DNA of 64,000 nt from assembly GCF_047663525.1 (NCBI RefSeq), contig NC_092613.1, positions 5,853,501-5,917,500 on the forward strand, in the 5' to 3' direction. Of this stretch, positions 25,801 to 38,225 are shown piece after piece (position 1 is the first letter of the stretch; the number at the start of each line of letters is the position of its first letter). Both the position numbers and the translations under genes were made by a program. The DNA is from Anas platyrhynchos (taxonomy: Eukaryota > Chordata > Aves > Anseriformes > Anatidae). Under the pieces are notes generated by a model. The model was not told where the DNA came from and searched no databases. It saw nothing but the letters and a program-made list of their open reading frames with translations.

Positions 25801-28800
25801 GAGGGGAGGCTGTGGGGCCAGGCCCAGCTGCGCGGCACCGGCCGGGTGCCAGCCCGCGGCGCTGGCAGGGCGGGCACGGTGCTGGCACGGCAGCGGCTCA
25901 GCCGCCTGGCCTGGGGGGGCTTCCTCGGGGGCTCACCCATGGGGTGGGCATCGTCCCACAGGGAGGATGCAGGAGGTGACAATAGGGACGTAGCTGCCCT
26001 CGTGGTGGGACCCCAGCCCCGTGGGTGTCCCCAGCACAGGCGCAAAATGGAGAGGGTGTGAGGAGGCTCTGCACAAGGAGGATGTGTGCGGGGTCCCCGG
26101 CACCGTGCCAGCCCTTTAGGGCATCACACTGGTGTCCTTGTTGTCCCCCAGACTTGCTGCCACCATCCTGGTGGTGCCCAGCACCGGCATCCCCATCCCC
26201 AGTGGTGGGCACTGCTGGGGGTGCCGGAGGGACCCCGGTGAGCTGCGCCCCTCATCCCACGCGGGGCCGGATCCAGCTCTCCGGGCACACCGAGGGATTG
26301 GGATCCCATCCCTTGGAGGGACGAGGAGCAGCCCCTGCCCCTCCATCACTGCTTTTAGGGCAGGATGTCACCACCAGCAGCTCTTTCCCGGTGGCCCCGA
26401 GGGGCTGCGATGGGGCAGACCCCACCGGGGGGGGGGGGGACTCTGGCACCCCGGAGAGCCCGGCAGCGGGTGGCGGTGGCCGGGGCTATTTTTGTCCCTC
26501 TCTTTTCCCCGGCCCCAGCGCTGCCTCCCGTGCTGCAGCGAGACGAGCCAGCAGGTTGGGAGGCTTTTTTGCAACTTCCTCCGCCCGCGCCCGCTGCGGC
26601 TGCTGCTGCGTTAAAAGCAGGGCCCGAAAAATGAGGAAACGCGGGGCCGGCGCAGGAGCCGGGCAGGGCGGCGAGGAGCACAGAGGAGCTGCGAGAGGCC
26701 AGCTTCAGCGCCCGGAGACCCCCCCTTGTCCCCCGCCGCCCCCTGCCCAGGTAACGCGTGTCCCCCTTCCTCCCTGTCCATGGGTGGCTTTACTGGGGAC
26801 ACCCCGCGGGGTGGTTTTGGGGTGCCCCGGTGGTGTCAGGGGCAGCCGGGTGCCTTTTTTGCCACTTGGCACCCAGAGCTGGGGTGAAACGGAGCCGCGG
26901 GGGGGGAGCAGGAGGCGCTGGGTGCCCTTGGAGGAAATCTCAGCGTGGGCTGAGCATCGCCACCGCCGCGTGTCCTGGCCTGGCCAGGGGGCTGCCCTGC
27001 ACCCAGGGGGCTGCTGCGTCCCCAAAACGGCTGCGGGTGCTTCGCCAGAGCCGGGCTGGGGCGCACGGGGGTGTCCTCGCTCGCTGCCCCTGCACCCCCC
27101 CCCCACCACTCCCTGCCTATGAAAAACAAAAACCAGGAAGGAAGGCTCGGCGGGCGCTCGCTGCTCGTAGCAAGAAGCGGAGCTATTTTCACTTCTTTCT
27201 TCCCCGTTTCCTTTTCTCAGCCCTCGTGCTTCTCAATGAAGCAGCACAGGACCTGGGGGGGGGGGGGTGTGGAGGGGAGGCACGGTCACCAGCCCCCCCT
27301 CCCCAGCTCCCTAAGGCCGGGGCAGGCTCAAGCTGCCGATTGATTTTTCCATTTGTGATGCCCACGAGCGACTGGCGGGGGGTGGCTGCGGAGCTTCCCG
27401 GTGTGCCGGTGATGGGGTGGGGTGGGGGACTCGGCCCCAATGCCACAAAACCCTGGGGCAGTGCCCCCCCCCCCCCCTTTCTCCTCCCAGGTTGGAGGTG
27501 GTGCACTCGCTGGGTGCTGCTGGGAGGGTAACGCGATCCTGCTGGGGCTGTGTCCAGGGACTGGCTCCGGGCAGGTTTTATTTTTAACCCCAACTTCTTA
27601 TTTTTTTATTTTTATTTTTTGCCTTCCAGCCGCATCCGCGCTCGGAGGTGCGCTTGGGGGCGAGGCGGTGGGGGGCCGTGTGTGTGGGGACGGGGACAGC
27701 ACCAGGAGCGGGGTGCCCTTGGCTGCCACCCCCACTGCATGAGCAACTCTGGGGACACATCTGCCCCTTTTTGGGGCCACTGGCCTCGTGTGGGGACAGC
27801 GGGTGGCTGTGGGGCCGTGCAGAGCCCCGTGGAGCAGCGCTGGGGTCCGTGCCGTGGGGCGCAGCTCCGGCTGTGCTTCTTCCCGAGCGCAGCCTGGGCA
27901 CGGGAGGATCTGCCTGATGAAATAACACCCCCAGAGGAAAGGCAGGAAAGGTCCCGAAATAACCGTGCGGCTCGGTAGCACCGGGGGTGTTCAGAAGGGA
28001 GACAAATTCCTTGGCTCCGGCCTCGCACGGTGTCCGGGGGGGGCACCGGCAGCACTCACCCTGCTGCACGCGACCGGGAGGGACGCTGTCCTGGAGAGCC
28101 AAGGATTTTTTGCTCACACCGGGAGTTTTTCTCCCTAAAAGCTGCTGGGATTTTAGGGTGTGATGCTGCAGTGATGCGGGGATTTACTTTTTCCCCCCCG
28201 AGGACTCAGGGTCAGGTCTGCGGCGTTCCCAGCACTCGCAGCACCGGGGGTTTCCTCTGGGAAATCCGTGCCGTCCTCCGTGCATCTCTTGGGGCAGCTT
28301 GGGCTCCCCGGCCTCTTTCCCTATTTCCCTTCTGCCTTCTCACCCTGTGGCTTGTTCCCACTCCATCCCCTTCCCGTTGCCTCCCACCACCCCACTCCAT
28401 CCCTGGATCCGCTCGGTGACCGCCGGGGATATCGCCCCGAGCAGGTGCCCTGGCAGCACCCATGGGGTAACCCAATGCATCCTGACCCACCAGGGTCCCC
28501 TCCAGGTGAGGACCGGGTCCGGGCGAGCCGCTGGATGTGCTTTGCTCTGGCTGCGAACGCCTTTCTCCTTCCCAGGAGCAGCAGGAATCCCAAACGTGGT
28601 CCTGTCCACCCCAGAGATGCAGGATGTGTCCCCTGGAGGGGGACGGGACGTGTCCCCTGGGGTGCCTCCCCGCTCCCCGGCCCTCTCCCTCCTGGTGGGG
28701 CTGAGTCAGAGCGAAAGCAGAAGCTGCTGGGCACTCCGGGGGGGGCGCAGCCGAGCAGAACCGAGCGGGTTATTTTAAACCTGACCCAATTTCCCCCTCT

Positions 28801-30806
28801 GCTTATCGCTCGCTGGAGGCTGGGCCCTGCTCTGACCACCCTTCCCCATCTCGCCCTCGGGGGCGCCCCTTCTCCGTGGCTTCGAGCAGGGGTTTCCCTG
28901 GGGGGGGTGGGGTGGGAAAAGCAGTGTTTTCTGCTCCCCCCGCCCCCGTTTCCTATACAGGGGCTGAGGGGAAGATCCTGCAGCCGGGCTGGTTTAGGGG
29001 GGACAGGGATGACGGGTGCTGTGCTGTGGGTGGTTGCGCTCCGGCACGCTTCCCGTGACACCTTCCCGCCCCGTGCCCTTTCTGAAAAGTGTCCCTGGGA
29101 GCCCCCAAATCACCCCCCCGGCTCTGCGGCTCCATCCTCGCCCTCCAAACTGGGTTTTCCCAGCGCTGGAGGTGCCGGTCCCTTTTGTTTCACCTTCCCC
29201 CTGCTCCCCTCCTTGTCCTCCCCCTGTGCCCACCCAGCCTGGCCGCGCAGGCCCCTTGGGATGGTTCGTGGGGCCTGGAGCTGCTGGCTTGGAACCAGGG
29301 CGGGTGATCCCACAGGGTCCCATGCATGGCTTGAAATCCCTTCCTGCCATCCCCTTGTGCTGGAAGCAGCCCAGAAAACACCACTTTTTGGGGCTGGCTG
29401 CTTTTCCCCCTCCGTGCCCCGGCTGTGCCCACTCTGTTCCATGGCACCGGGAGGGCTCATTGCATGTCCCAGCTACTCTTGGAGGCTTTTCCTCTCACCT
29501 TGCGCTCTGTCTTTGGGGTTATTATCCCAATAAGCTGTGATTTCTCCCCCTTCAGCCCTGTTTTATTCCTTACAGGCCGTCCCCTGGCAGCTCAGCTGTT
29601 GCTCATCTCCAGCATCCTCCTGCGCCCCCTCCAAGGCTGTTTGCGCCGGCGTCTTAACGGAGCTCTGCTCGCGAGCTGTCCCAGGCCCGTCTCCTCCCTG
29701 CCCCCTTCAGATGGGCCACCGTGTCTAATTAATTACCTTCCCCTTGCTGTTCAATAGCTGGCTCTTGAGCCATGTAATCGTATTTCTGTCCACGCTGCCT
29801 CGATTTAATTTCCCCCTTAGGATACGGCGTGGCACCGTGTGTCGGACACCTCGCCAACCCCCTGCATCCCCCGCGACCCCTTTGTCTGCAATTACATGTT
29901 GAGTTTAAACAGCAAAACCCTCTCCATTTCTCTGGGGGTGCTGCCCCAGGGCTGCCCTACAAGAGGGGACGGGGGCTTTGCAGAGCCCTGATCCCACATC
30001 CCCATCCCATCCCCGTGCGGCAAAACATCTCCGCGGTTCCCAGCCGAGCTTCGTACCCCGTGCCGGGCAGCTCATGCGGCTGTCCCCTGGCCCCGTGGCT
30101 GTCCCCTTGTCCCTGCAGCCTCCCCTGCCCTCCTCGGGCCACCGTCCCCTTTTGTACGGGGGAACAAGAGCAGCTCTGTGCGCTGTGGGGCCACGCACGC
30201 CTCTCCCCGCCGCCGCGCTCGCGTGCCGGCCCGGCACAAAGCCGCGTTGTTCGCCCGTGCCGTGGTGGAGGTTTGGTCCTGGCCCGCCTGCGGCGCCTGG
30301 CACGGGGCTGCCTTTTCTTCCCGGCCTCCCCTTGCTTTCTCTTTCTCTTTTGGGCTGCTCTGGCTTTTTGCTGCCCCTCTTTTCGGAGCTTGGTGGCTCC
30401 AGAGCATGCTCCGATGCTGTGCCCCTCACCATCCCCATCTCCCCCAGGGTGTCCCCCGAGTCCCGCCGTGACCTGTCCTCTCCTCCCCTCATTGTCCCCA
30501 GGGCCAGCGGTGCCGTCACACGGATCTGTGGGCAGACCCGTCCGTCCGTCTGTCCGTCCGTCTGTCATTAGGGCTGTCCTTTCTCACTCATCCACGTTGG
30601 GGCAGAGCCCAGCTGCCCCGGCGCGACGCTCGGTGCGCAGCTCAATGATGGCAGCACCCAAATCGGAGCCAAAATCTGAGCCACGGCTTCGCGGCACGGT
30701 TGGCTCCTCGACGTAGCGACATCAGGTGCAGGATCAGCAGGACGTCCCCTCCCCATGCCTCAATTTCGAAGCAGGCTCTTATTCCTGACGCCTTTTCTCC
30801 TCGTAG
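19794..30806 (+). other. TFEB: Long 5' intron of TFEB (about 11 kb)
   Basis: No recognisable gene. It is very G/C-rich with many homopolymer G or C runs, a GA microsatellite (about 20538-20565), T/A runs and scattered CpG islands. AT-rich islands at about 22720-22870 and 25120-25200 may be regulatory. The distal boundary is the acceptor at 30801-30806. Alternative first exons may lie inside. Confidence 0.45.
26610..26750 (+). other. TFEB: Possible alternative TFEB first exon / internal CpG island
   Basis: A CpG-dense segment ends in CCCTGCCCAG|GTAACG, a good donor at 26750/26751. An ATG at 26631 opens a 40-codon frame to the donor that would not join in frame with the TFEB ATG (an upstream ORF at most). 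Alternative promoters are known for TFEB; this is only a candidate from sequence. Confidence 0.25.
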
Positions 30807-30859
30807 GGTCACCTCCGTGCCTGGTGGGCGCCCGTGGCCCCCCGCCCCCCCGCTGCACC
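30807..30859 (+). other. TFEB: 5' UTR part of the TFEB ATG exon
   Basis: The acceptor TTTTCTCCTCGTAG ends at 30806. The 53 bases to the ATG are C-rich and the start context is TGCACCATGG, a strong Kozak match. Confidence 0.7.
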
Positions 30860-33800
30860 ATGGCGTCCCGCATCGGGCTGCGGATGGAGCTGATGAAGCA
30901 GCAGGCGCAGCAGGAGGCCGAGAGGGAGCGCATGCAGCAGCAGATGATGATGAATTACATGCAGCAGCAGCGGATGCCGGTGGCCTCCAGCCCGGCCATC
31001 AACACCCCCGTCCACTACCAGTCCCCGCCGCCCGTGCCCGGAGAGGTCCTCAAGGTAACGGTGCCGGGGAACGGGGTTGGAGAGGGTGGAGATTTGGGGG
31101 ATCCCTCATCGACGTGGGGGTCCTGACGGGTTATTTCCACGCAGGTGCAGTCCTATTTAGAGAACCCCACCACCTACCACCTGCAGAAGTCGCGGGATAA
31201 AAAGGTGCAGGCGTACCTCTCCGAGACCTACGGGAACAAATTCGCCGCCCACGTCAGCCCCGCCAGCCACTCGCCAAAACCCCCTCCGGCCGCGTCCCCC
31301 GGCGTGCGGCCCGGCCACGTCCTCTCCTCCTCGGCGGGCAACAGCGCGCCCAACAGCCCCATGGCCATGCTCAACATCGGCTCCAACCCCGAGAGGGAGG
31401 TGAGGAGGGGGCCGCCGGGCTGCTGGGTGGGCACGGGGACCCTCGGCACGGCCTGGAGAGTGACCCCGTATGGCTTTCTCTTGCAGTTCGATGAGGTCAT
31501 CGATGACATCATGCGCCTGGATGATGTTTTGGGGTATATGAACCCCGAAGTCCACATGCCCAACACGGTGAGTCTTGATTGAGGGAGGGTGGCCAGGGGG
31601 GGTGCCGTGGAGGGGGGACAACACCGGGCAGAGCTGGCTCGGACCTGAGGGGGGGGACGGGGAACAGTTTGGGGAGGCCTGGACAACCTGGGGCTGGGGA
31701 AGGGGGGCAGTGAGATGGCCCTGCCAGTGCTTCAGCTTCTTGTGCTCTTTAATGACAGTCCGGAACCCTAAAAAAATGCACGAGCGCAGGGACAGGGGCA
31801 TGGGAGGTGTGGAGGTGTGGCATGGGGAGACATGCCTAACCCTAACACTAACCCTAAGCCCTAAGCCCTTACCCTAATCCAAACCCCTAACCCTAAATAT
31901 AAACCTAACCCTAACCCTTAACCCCTAGGCACTAGCTCTAACCCTAACCGTAACCCTAACCCCTAACCCTAACCCTAACCCTAACCCTAACCCTAACCCT
32001 GCCCCGAACCCCTAACCCCAACCCTAACCCTAACGCTAAAACTAACGACGGATCTAACCATAAAACTAACCCCTAACCCCAAACCCTAAGCCTAACCCCT
32101 AACCCTAACCGTAACGACAGATCTAACCCTAACCCTAACCCCAAACCCTAACTCTAACCCTAATCCTAACCCGGAACCCTTTACCCTGACCCTAACCCCT
32201 AACCCTAACCTCTAACCCCGAATGCTACCTGTAACCGTAACCCCTAACCCCAACCCTAACCCTAACCTTTAACCTTAATCATAACCCTAACCCCAACCTC
32301 TAACCCTAACCCTATCCCCTCCCAGGAGCTCTCCCGGCGCAGCGCCGCCTCCCGGGGCCGGGTCCGTGGGTTGGTTTGAGCCTTGCAGTGGGATTCATCC
32401 TGCCAGGCCCTTTTGGGATGTGATTCACCTGCCCTATTTTAGATGCTGGCCGTGGGAGGGGATCAGCTGCGCCCTTTGAAGTCCTGTTTTCTTGGCGACT
32501 CTGATTATAGCTGCTTTAAGGGCCCGGGAAGACAATTATACCTGCCCAGTCTGCGCACTCGCGTCCTGGAGGCCAAGGAGCTGATCTTAAACCCCGATCC
32601 CATTGCCGAGCCTCTCTCCCGGCCCCGGATGGAGCTGACCCTCCTGTCCCTTTGCTTTCCAGCTGCCGATGTCCAGCAGTCACATGAATGTGTACAGCGG
32701 GGACCCCCAGGTGACCGCCTCGCTCGTCGGGGTCACCAGCAGCTCCTGCCCCGCCGACCTCACCCAGAAGAGAGAGCTGACAGGTACGTCCCCAGCCCCA
32801 CAGCGTGTCCCCAACCCCACAGCATGTCCCCAGCCCCACAGCACGTCCCCAGCCCCAGGGATATCCCCATGGTTGGAGCCCGTGGTGACAGCGAGGAGCG
32901 GGGCTGGCCGGGGTTCCCCTGTCCCAAGGATGGCTCTGGGGGAGGCTGTAGGGGCGAGACGCAGCCTCAGCCTCTCGGGGTGATGCTGTGGGTCTCCGTT
33001 GCAGATGCCGAGAGCCGAGCCCTGGCAAAGGAGCGCCAGAAGAAAGACAATCACAACCTGAGTGAGTTGGGGGCGGCACGGCGCTCCCTGTCCCACCCCA
33101 GCACCCTCCGTCCTCCTTCCCTCTCTGTCTGAGCCGGGTCCCCTTCCCCTCCTGTCTCACCCTAGGGGGAATACCCCCACGGCCACCCCTTCCCCAGCTC
33201 TGCAAAACACCCGTGGGGCCGAAAACACCCGCTTGTTGTTCCCATCAGCACCGGGGGAAGGTCAGAGCTGCGGGGGCGATGGGTGGGAGTGGGACCAGAG
33301 GTCACCCCTGAGCCCCGGGGATCTCAGTGCGCACGGACAGGAGGAGCTCTGCCTCCCCTATTTCAGCTCCCAGCTTTCCTTACACCCCGCTGGTTTTTCA
33401 CCCTGAGCTCCCCGAATCCAGAGGGTCCCATAGGGGCACGACAATGTCCCCACTCCCCACGAACTGAGGAGCTCCCCCCCACCTCCTCACCTCTCCCCTC
33501 TTTTCTCGCCCTGCAGTTGAGAGGCGGCGAAGGTTCAACATCAACGACCGCATCAAGGAGCTGGGGATGCTGATCCCCAAAGCCAACGACCTGTAGGTAT
33601 CCCCGGCGGCTGCGGGGCTGGGACACCCGTGGCTCTCGTGGGCTTGCTCCACGCCGTGCGCGGCCCCGTGGCAGGAGATCCTTGGAGAGGGGCTTTTTTG
33701 GGGAGCGGGTGCAGGCAGCAATCCTTTTGTGTTTTTTTTTTTTTTTTTTTTGTTTTGTTTTTTTTTTTTGTTTTTTCCATCCTGCACCGCAGGGACGTGC

Positions 33801-34669
33801 GCTGGAACAAAGGGACGATCCTGAAGGCTTCGGTGGACTACATCAAGAGGATGCAGAAGGACTTGCAGAGGTCGCGGGACCTGGAGAACCACTCGCGGCG
33901 GCTGGAGATGACGAACAAGCAGCTGCTGCTCCGCATCCAGGTGAGCTTCCCCGTCCTCTGCCCTGCTCTGCAGCTGCCAGCACACCTCCCACCAGCGGGG
34001 CAGAGCCTCCCTCCCTCTTTTTTAGGGCTGCCAGCTCACTGGGAACACCGTGGGCTGAGGCCACCGCGGTGAGCTCTGCGTGGGTCACCGCTCCTGTCCC
34101 TCCCCATGAGTTTCCTGGTCCTTTTGTCCCATTTTCCCTTCCATTTCTGTGCCTCCCTTCTGCCCTCCTGCCTCCGTGCGCCCTGTCCCCGTGTCCCCAC
34201 CTCCCCACCGAGTTTTCCTACGCTCTCTGGGCAGGAGCTGGAGATGCAGGCGCGCGTCCACGGGCTGCCCACCTCGTCGCCCTCGGGTGTCAACGTGGCT
34301 GAGCTGGCCCAGCAGGTGGTGAAGCAAGAAGCCGGCGGGGACGAGGGGACGCTGGAGCCGCTGCTGCCCCCCCAGGACCCCGAATCGCAGCCGACGCTGC
34401 CTGCGCCGCCGCAGTCTCCCTACCACCAGCTGGACTTTACCCACAGCCTGAGCTTCGACGACGGCTCCCGGGGCTTCCCGGATAGCCTGGAGCCCGGCCA
34501 CGGCGCTTCTTTCCCTTCGCTCTCCAAGAAGGAGCTGGACTTGATGCTGATGCAGGACACCATGCTGCCCCTGGCCTCCGACCCCTTGTTCTCGGCCATG
34601 TCCCCGGAGGCCTCCAAGGCCAGCAGTCGCCGCAGCAGCTTCAGCATGGAGGACGCGGACATGCTGTGA
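30860..34669 (+). CDS. TFEB: Transcription factor EB
   Basis: Eight coding exons: 30860-31054, 31145-31399, 31487-31567, 32663-32783, 33005-33061, 33517-33592, 33793-33940, 34235-34669; intact frame of 455 aa (human 476). TFEB is the MiT-family bHLH-leucine-zipper activator of lysosome and autophagy genes (CLEAR elements), held in the cytoplasm by mTORC1 phosphorylation and 14-3-3. The N-terminus [19 protein letters not shown] is the Rag-binding segment. Ser136 in [11 protein letters not shown] and Ser205 in TSSSCPADL correspond to human Ser142 and Ser211. A conserved acidic activation segment lies in exon 3 ([14 protein letters not shown]). The bHLH spans about residues 230-283, with the nuclear-localisation/basic residues [16 protein letters not shown]; the zipper follows (about 290-325). 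The C-terminus ends [14 protein letters not shown]. Mammalian TFEB has a glutamine run near residue 40; here the region is only MQQQRM before PAINTPVHY, which accounts for part of the shorter length. Exon 6 uses donor GTAGGT. Confidence 0.97.
31835..32315. repeat. Interstitial telomeric repeat tract in TFEB intron
   Basis: About 480 bases of (CCCTAA)n and close variants (CCCCTAA, CCCTAAG, ACCCTAACG) in the C-strand orientation on plus. A variant block with GACGGATCTAACCATAAAAC recurs about 80 bases later as GACAGATCTAACCCTAACCC, so there is a higher-order duplication. It lies wholly in coding intron 3 (31568-32662), about 270 bases after exon 3 and 350 before exon 4. Confidence 0.95.
32789..32861 (+). 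repeat. ~21-bp tandem repeat in TFEB intron 4
   Basis: About 3.5 units of CAGCCCCACAGCATGTCCC with one-base differences, just after the exon 4 donor. Confidence 0.8.
33726..33776 (+). repeat. T-rich run ahead of TFEB exon 7
   Basis: Long T runs interrupted by single G form almost the whole stretch before the exon 7 acceptor (33792). They serve as an extreme polypyrimidine tract and are likely length-variable. Confidence 0.7.
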
Positions 34670-36375
34670 CCAGGAGCTGCGCCCGCGCTGGGGGCGAGGA
34701 CTGAGGGCCTTCGAGTTTGGTTGCTGAAGTCACGGCGAGCTCTTCCTCCCCTCCCTGGAGGAGGAGGAGCCCGTCCCGCCGAGCACTTGAATCTACGTAG
34801 GAGTACATTTTCTCTATGCAATGGGGTAGGGGTGGGAGGGGGCTCGCTTCAAGGCTCGCCGGGTGCCGCCACGTCTTTTTGCAAGCTTTTTATTTTATTT
34901 TATTATTTTATTTTATTTTATTATTTTCGCCCGGAGCTGGAGCCGACCTTCTTGGCTTGCCATGGCATTGGCCTGACTGCAGCTTTCCCAGCCCCTCGGC
35001 TGCTTTTCGCCTTGCAGCAAAACCCTCTGGGACCTCACTCCTTCCCCGGGGCTTGGAGGGGAGCGAGGAGCCCCCCAGTCCCCGGAGGGAGAGGATGCTC
35101 AGAGCTTTTTGCCTTGCCGCCCCCTCGCCCCCCTCCCAGCTCCGGTGGCCCCACAGATGCCATCGGTGGCTGTGTCACGCTGCCACCTCCCCGTGGGGGC
35201 TTCTCCTTCCCTGCTGGGGGGGCAGGAGCGGTGCTGCCCGCCCCCACCAACCTCCTCCTCTGGGTAGTGGGGAGAGCAAATTAATTCACGAGGCACGGGA
35301 GGGGTCCTGTGAATTTTGTTGCTTGGTGTCCCGGGGTTTGTTCAGGTGTGCAGCTCCTCCACAGCTCGTGCAAACCCTTTGGGGGGGGGTCTGGCAGCAC
35401 CCCAAACCCCGCTGTCACCTGGGCACCGGTGACATTCACCGGGAGCTGGGGCCAGGGGGGTGAGCTGCCCAACGCGAAAACGCTGCTCTGACTTTTTGGG
35501 AAACCTAAAGCGGGGTGCAGGGGAAAGCTGGAGAGAGGAGACCCCTTTGCCAAACCCCATTAGAGCATGGCGTTACCCCCCCCCGGGCTGCGGGAGGTTG
35601 GGTGTTGGAGAGGGCGGGTGCACGGCCAGGAGCTCGTATGGGGACGAGGGTCACGTTGTGCACCGAGGACGGGGAATGTCGTGGCTGGCGGGGTCAGGAC
35701 GCGATGGGAAAGCGGGATGGAGAAGGAGCAACGAGGTGGGGGCGCGGGGTGGCACGTGGGGTGGCCCCGGCGCCCCCCGGAGAAGCTCCCATGGGACGTG
35801 GAGGGTGCGGGGAAGTGCGGGGACGAGAGGAGGGAAGGGGCAGAGAGGTGCTGGCGGTGCCAGGCAGGGGCAGGCGAGCAAGGGGATGGGGGGGACACAC
35901 CGGCTGGGTGGGATGCACGCCGGTGGGTTTGGGGCCGTTTCACCCCAAAATCTTCACAGGAGGCCTTGGCGTCCTTGGTGCGCTGCCGTTAGTGCCTGTA
36001 AAGAGACTGATCCTGGCGGGCGGTGCCCCCGCGCTGTGCCACCACCAAGCCCTGTGGGATTTACCGTGGCCATAAAACGGTTGCACCAAGCCCCCCCGTG
36101 CTGCTATATGGCACGCGGGGGGCTGGCTGGGGCCCCCACCGGTGGTCGTCCGCATCCCCCCCCCCCAGGCCGTGAGTTAGCAGTTGTGGATTATTATTAT
36201 TATTATTATTATTTTTTAATCTTTTTGGGGTTTTTGTTTGTCTTTTTTTTTTTTTTTTTTTTTTAATGCACTGTGCTCTGATTAAAAAATTTTACTACTG
36301 TTTTATAAAGAAATGTATAAAAGAATGAACTGGAATGGAAGAAGAATCATTAAAATATATTTATTTACAACACGC
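34670..36375 (+). other. TFEB: 3' UTR of TFEB
   Basis: The segment runs from the stop codon to the ATTAAA at 36349-36354. It includes a TTTTA/TTA-rich patch (about 34888-34926), an (ATT)n microsatellite (about 36190-36214) and a T run (about 36243-36264). The middle is GC-rich. No other gene is evident. Confidence 0.65.
36349..36354 (+). terminator. TFEB: Poly(A) signal (ATTAAA) of TFEB
   Basis: ATTAAA in a short AT-rich context, followed by GC/GT-rich sequence after about 36375. It is the most likely end of the TFEB transcript. Confidence 0.6.
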
Positions 36376-37539
36376 CGGAGCCTCGCAGCGTGGCCTTGGT
36401 TCTTCTCTACCCGCAGGAGGGAGGTGGGGGGCACCCAGAGCCCTGTCCCCCCCGTGGTGCTGGGGCATAATCCCCATTTCTCCCAGGGCTGAGCTTGGGG
36501 GCTGCCCTTTTGGTGCTTTTTTAATTTATTTTTTCCAGAAATCCCAGGTTGGTTGGAAGGGGGAGCGCTGGTGCTGCTCTGACTCAGCCCCCCCAGGGTG
36601 GTTTGGGGTTTTTTTGGGGGAGGGGGGATGCTGTTCTGCAGCTCCGGTGGTGCTGACCCAGCTGCTGATTGCTTAATGGGAACCAGGCCCCCTAATTAAT
36701 AAATAGTTGTGAGGCCCCAGGGAAGCAGGGCTGGGAGGAACCGAGTCCCTGGAGCTGAGCAGCTTCGTGGTGGCCCTGCCTGACCCTTGTGGGGCCGTCC
36801 CAGGAGCTCAGGTGGGTCTCCTGTTTTTGGGATCACCTCTGGATTAGGCCTGGGGTGCTGTGGTGTCCCTATGTGGGGTGCCTGGACCCCCACCTCATGG
36901 GGCACGGTGGTCCCACTGCCTCCACACCGTGCCCCCACAGCCCTGGGGGAGCTGGGCAGCCACACACCCTGCAATTAGCATCCAGCTGGTTAATTAAACC
37001 CCGGGAGAAGGGGTGTGCATGGTGTACTGGGGACATGGTGGTCCCCGAAAGCTGGTGGGCTGGGCATGGGGTTGAGCCCCCACCTGGGGAAGCTCATCCC
37101 ACCCCATCCAGGTCCCTGCTGCCCCTTGGCCACCGCATTAAACACACATAGAAGAGAGAAAACAAAAAAAGAAAAATAAATAAATAAATAAATAAAAAGA
37201 AAAAAACAAGATTCGGCCTTAAAATAGACTTCCCAGGGTGGAAAATCGCAGGGGCTAATCTCGGAAACTTTATTAAAAGCAAAAGGGGAGAAAAAGAGAG
37301 AGAGGAGGCTTGGGGGGGAGAGAGGGAGTAAGTGGTTTCAGCCACTTCAGGAAAAAAAAAAAAAATCCTGATTTGATTTATCTGGGGAGTGTGAACACTA
37401 AATAGAGAACAACGCCTGAAGTGTGAATTATTTCCTATATTAACACAGAGAAAAACTGATAGCCTTTTCATGTCAAGAGAATAGCGCGGAGGGGAGGGGG
37501 GGGGGCTGACATTGTTCAATCTCTGGGTTTGCTCACTCT

Positions 37540-37880
37540 TTATCAGGCTGAGATCAAAATTTATTCCCAGGATGAGGCCTGCGGCCCGGCTGAGGCCCTA
37601 GAGATTTTTAAGGGCCTAATTAAGAAAACAGGATGAAAATGGCGAAATAAGAGGGCAATTTACTTCTTGCAGAATAGGGAGATCAAATCAACTTATGAGC
37701 AATTAATGTGCACAAGGAGAGAATAAAGGGATGCCGGGATATGGTAGAGGGCCTCATTTTAATGACATGCTCTGGTGTTGGCATAGAGGATTACTCTGAA
37801 GGTCAGATGTAGATTGAAACGACCTTGCAGATTCTTAACCCTCCTTCCAATTAACAGAACCAACTCAGAAATGCAAAAGA
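37540..37880. promoter_or_regulatory. Candidate conserved non-coding element 1
   Basis: An AT-rich block with CCTAATTAAG, GCAATTAATG, GATCAAA and AACAGGATG-type motifs stands out from GC-rich surroundings and has no coding frame. The motif density is typical of developmental enhancers. Conservation cannot be tested here. Confidence 0.35.
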
Positions 37881-38167
37881 GCCTGGCTTGGAGCACTGTC
37901 ATCCCTTTATGTTCGGAAGGGAGGAGGGAAGAAAAAAAAAAAAAATTATAAAGGAGAGAGAGGACGAAAGGGGGTTTCCTTCGCCTCGACAACAGCTGCT
38001 GGAGACGGGGAGAGAAGGGCTCTTAATTACAGCGTGCGAGCCACCCGCAGAAAGAAAAACCGGTGTCGGGGCTGCGAGTGGGATGGAAAGGGAAGGAGGG
38101 AGGGGATGGAGGGATGGAGCCAGCCGGGCTGCGATGAGCTGCAAAGGGGCTCTGCGCATGGGCTGGG

Positions 38168-38225
38168 TGGGATGGATGGATGGATGCATGGATGGATGGA
38201 CGGACAGACGGACGGACGGGTGGAC
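38168..38225 (+). repeat. GGAT/GGAC tetranucleotide microsatellite
   Basis: GATGGATGGATG units pass into GGACGGACGGAC units; an ordinary microsatellite. Confidence 0.85.

Noticed and set aside
26025-27122. 365-codon open frame in TFEB intron 1
   Set aside because: Pro/Gly/Ala-rich chance frame in a CpG-rich intron with similar frames on the other strand.
28268-29533. 421-codon open frame in TFEB intron 1
   Set aside because: Low-complexity, no domain, no promoter or poly(A) signal tied to it.
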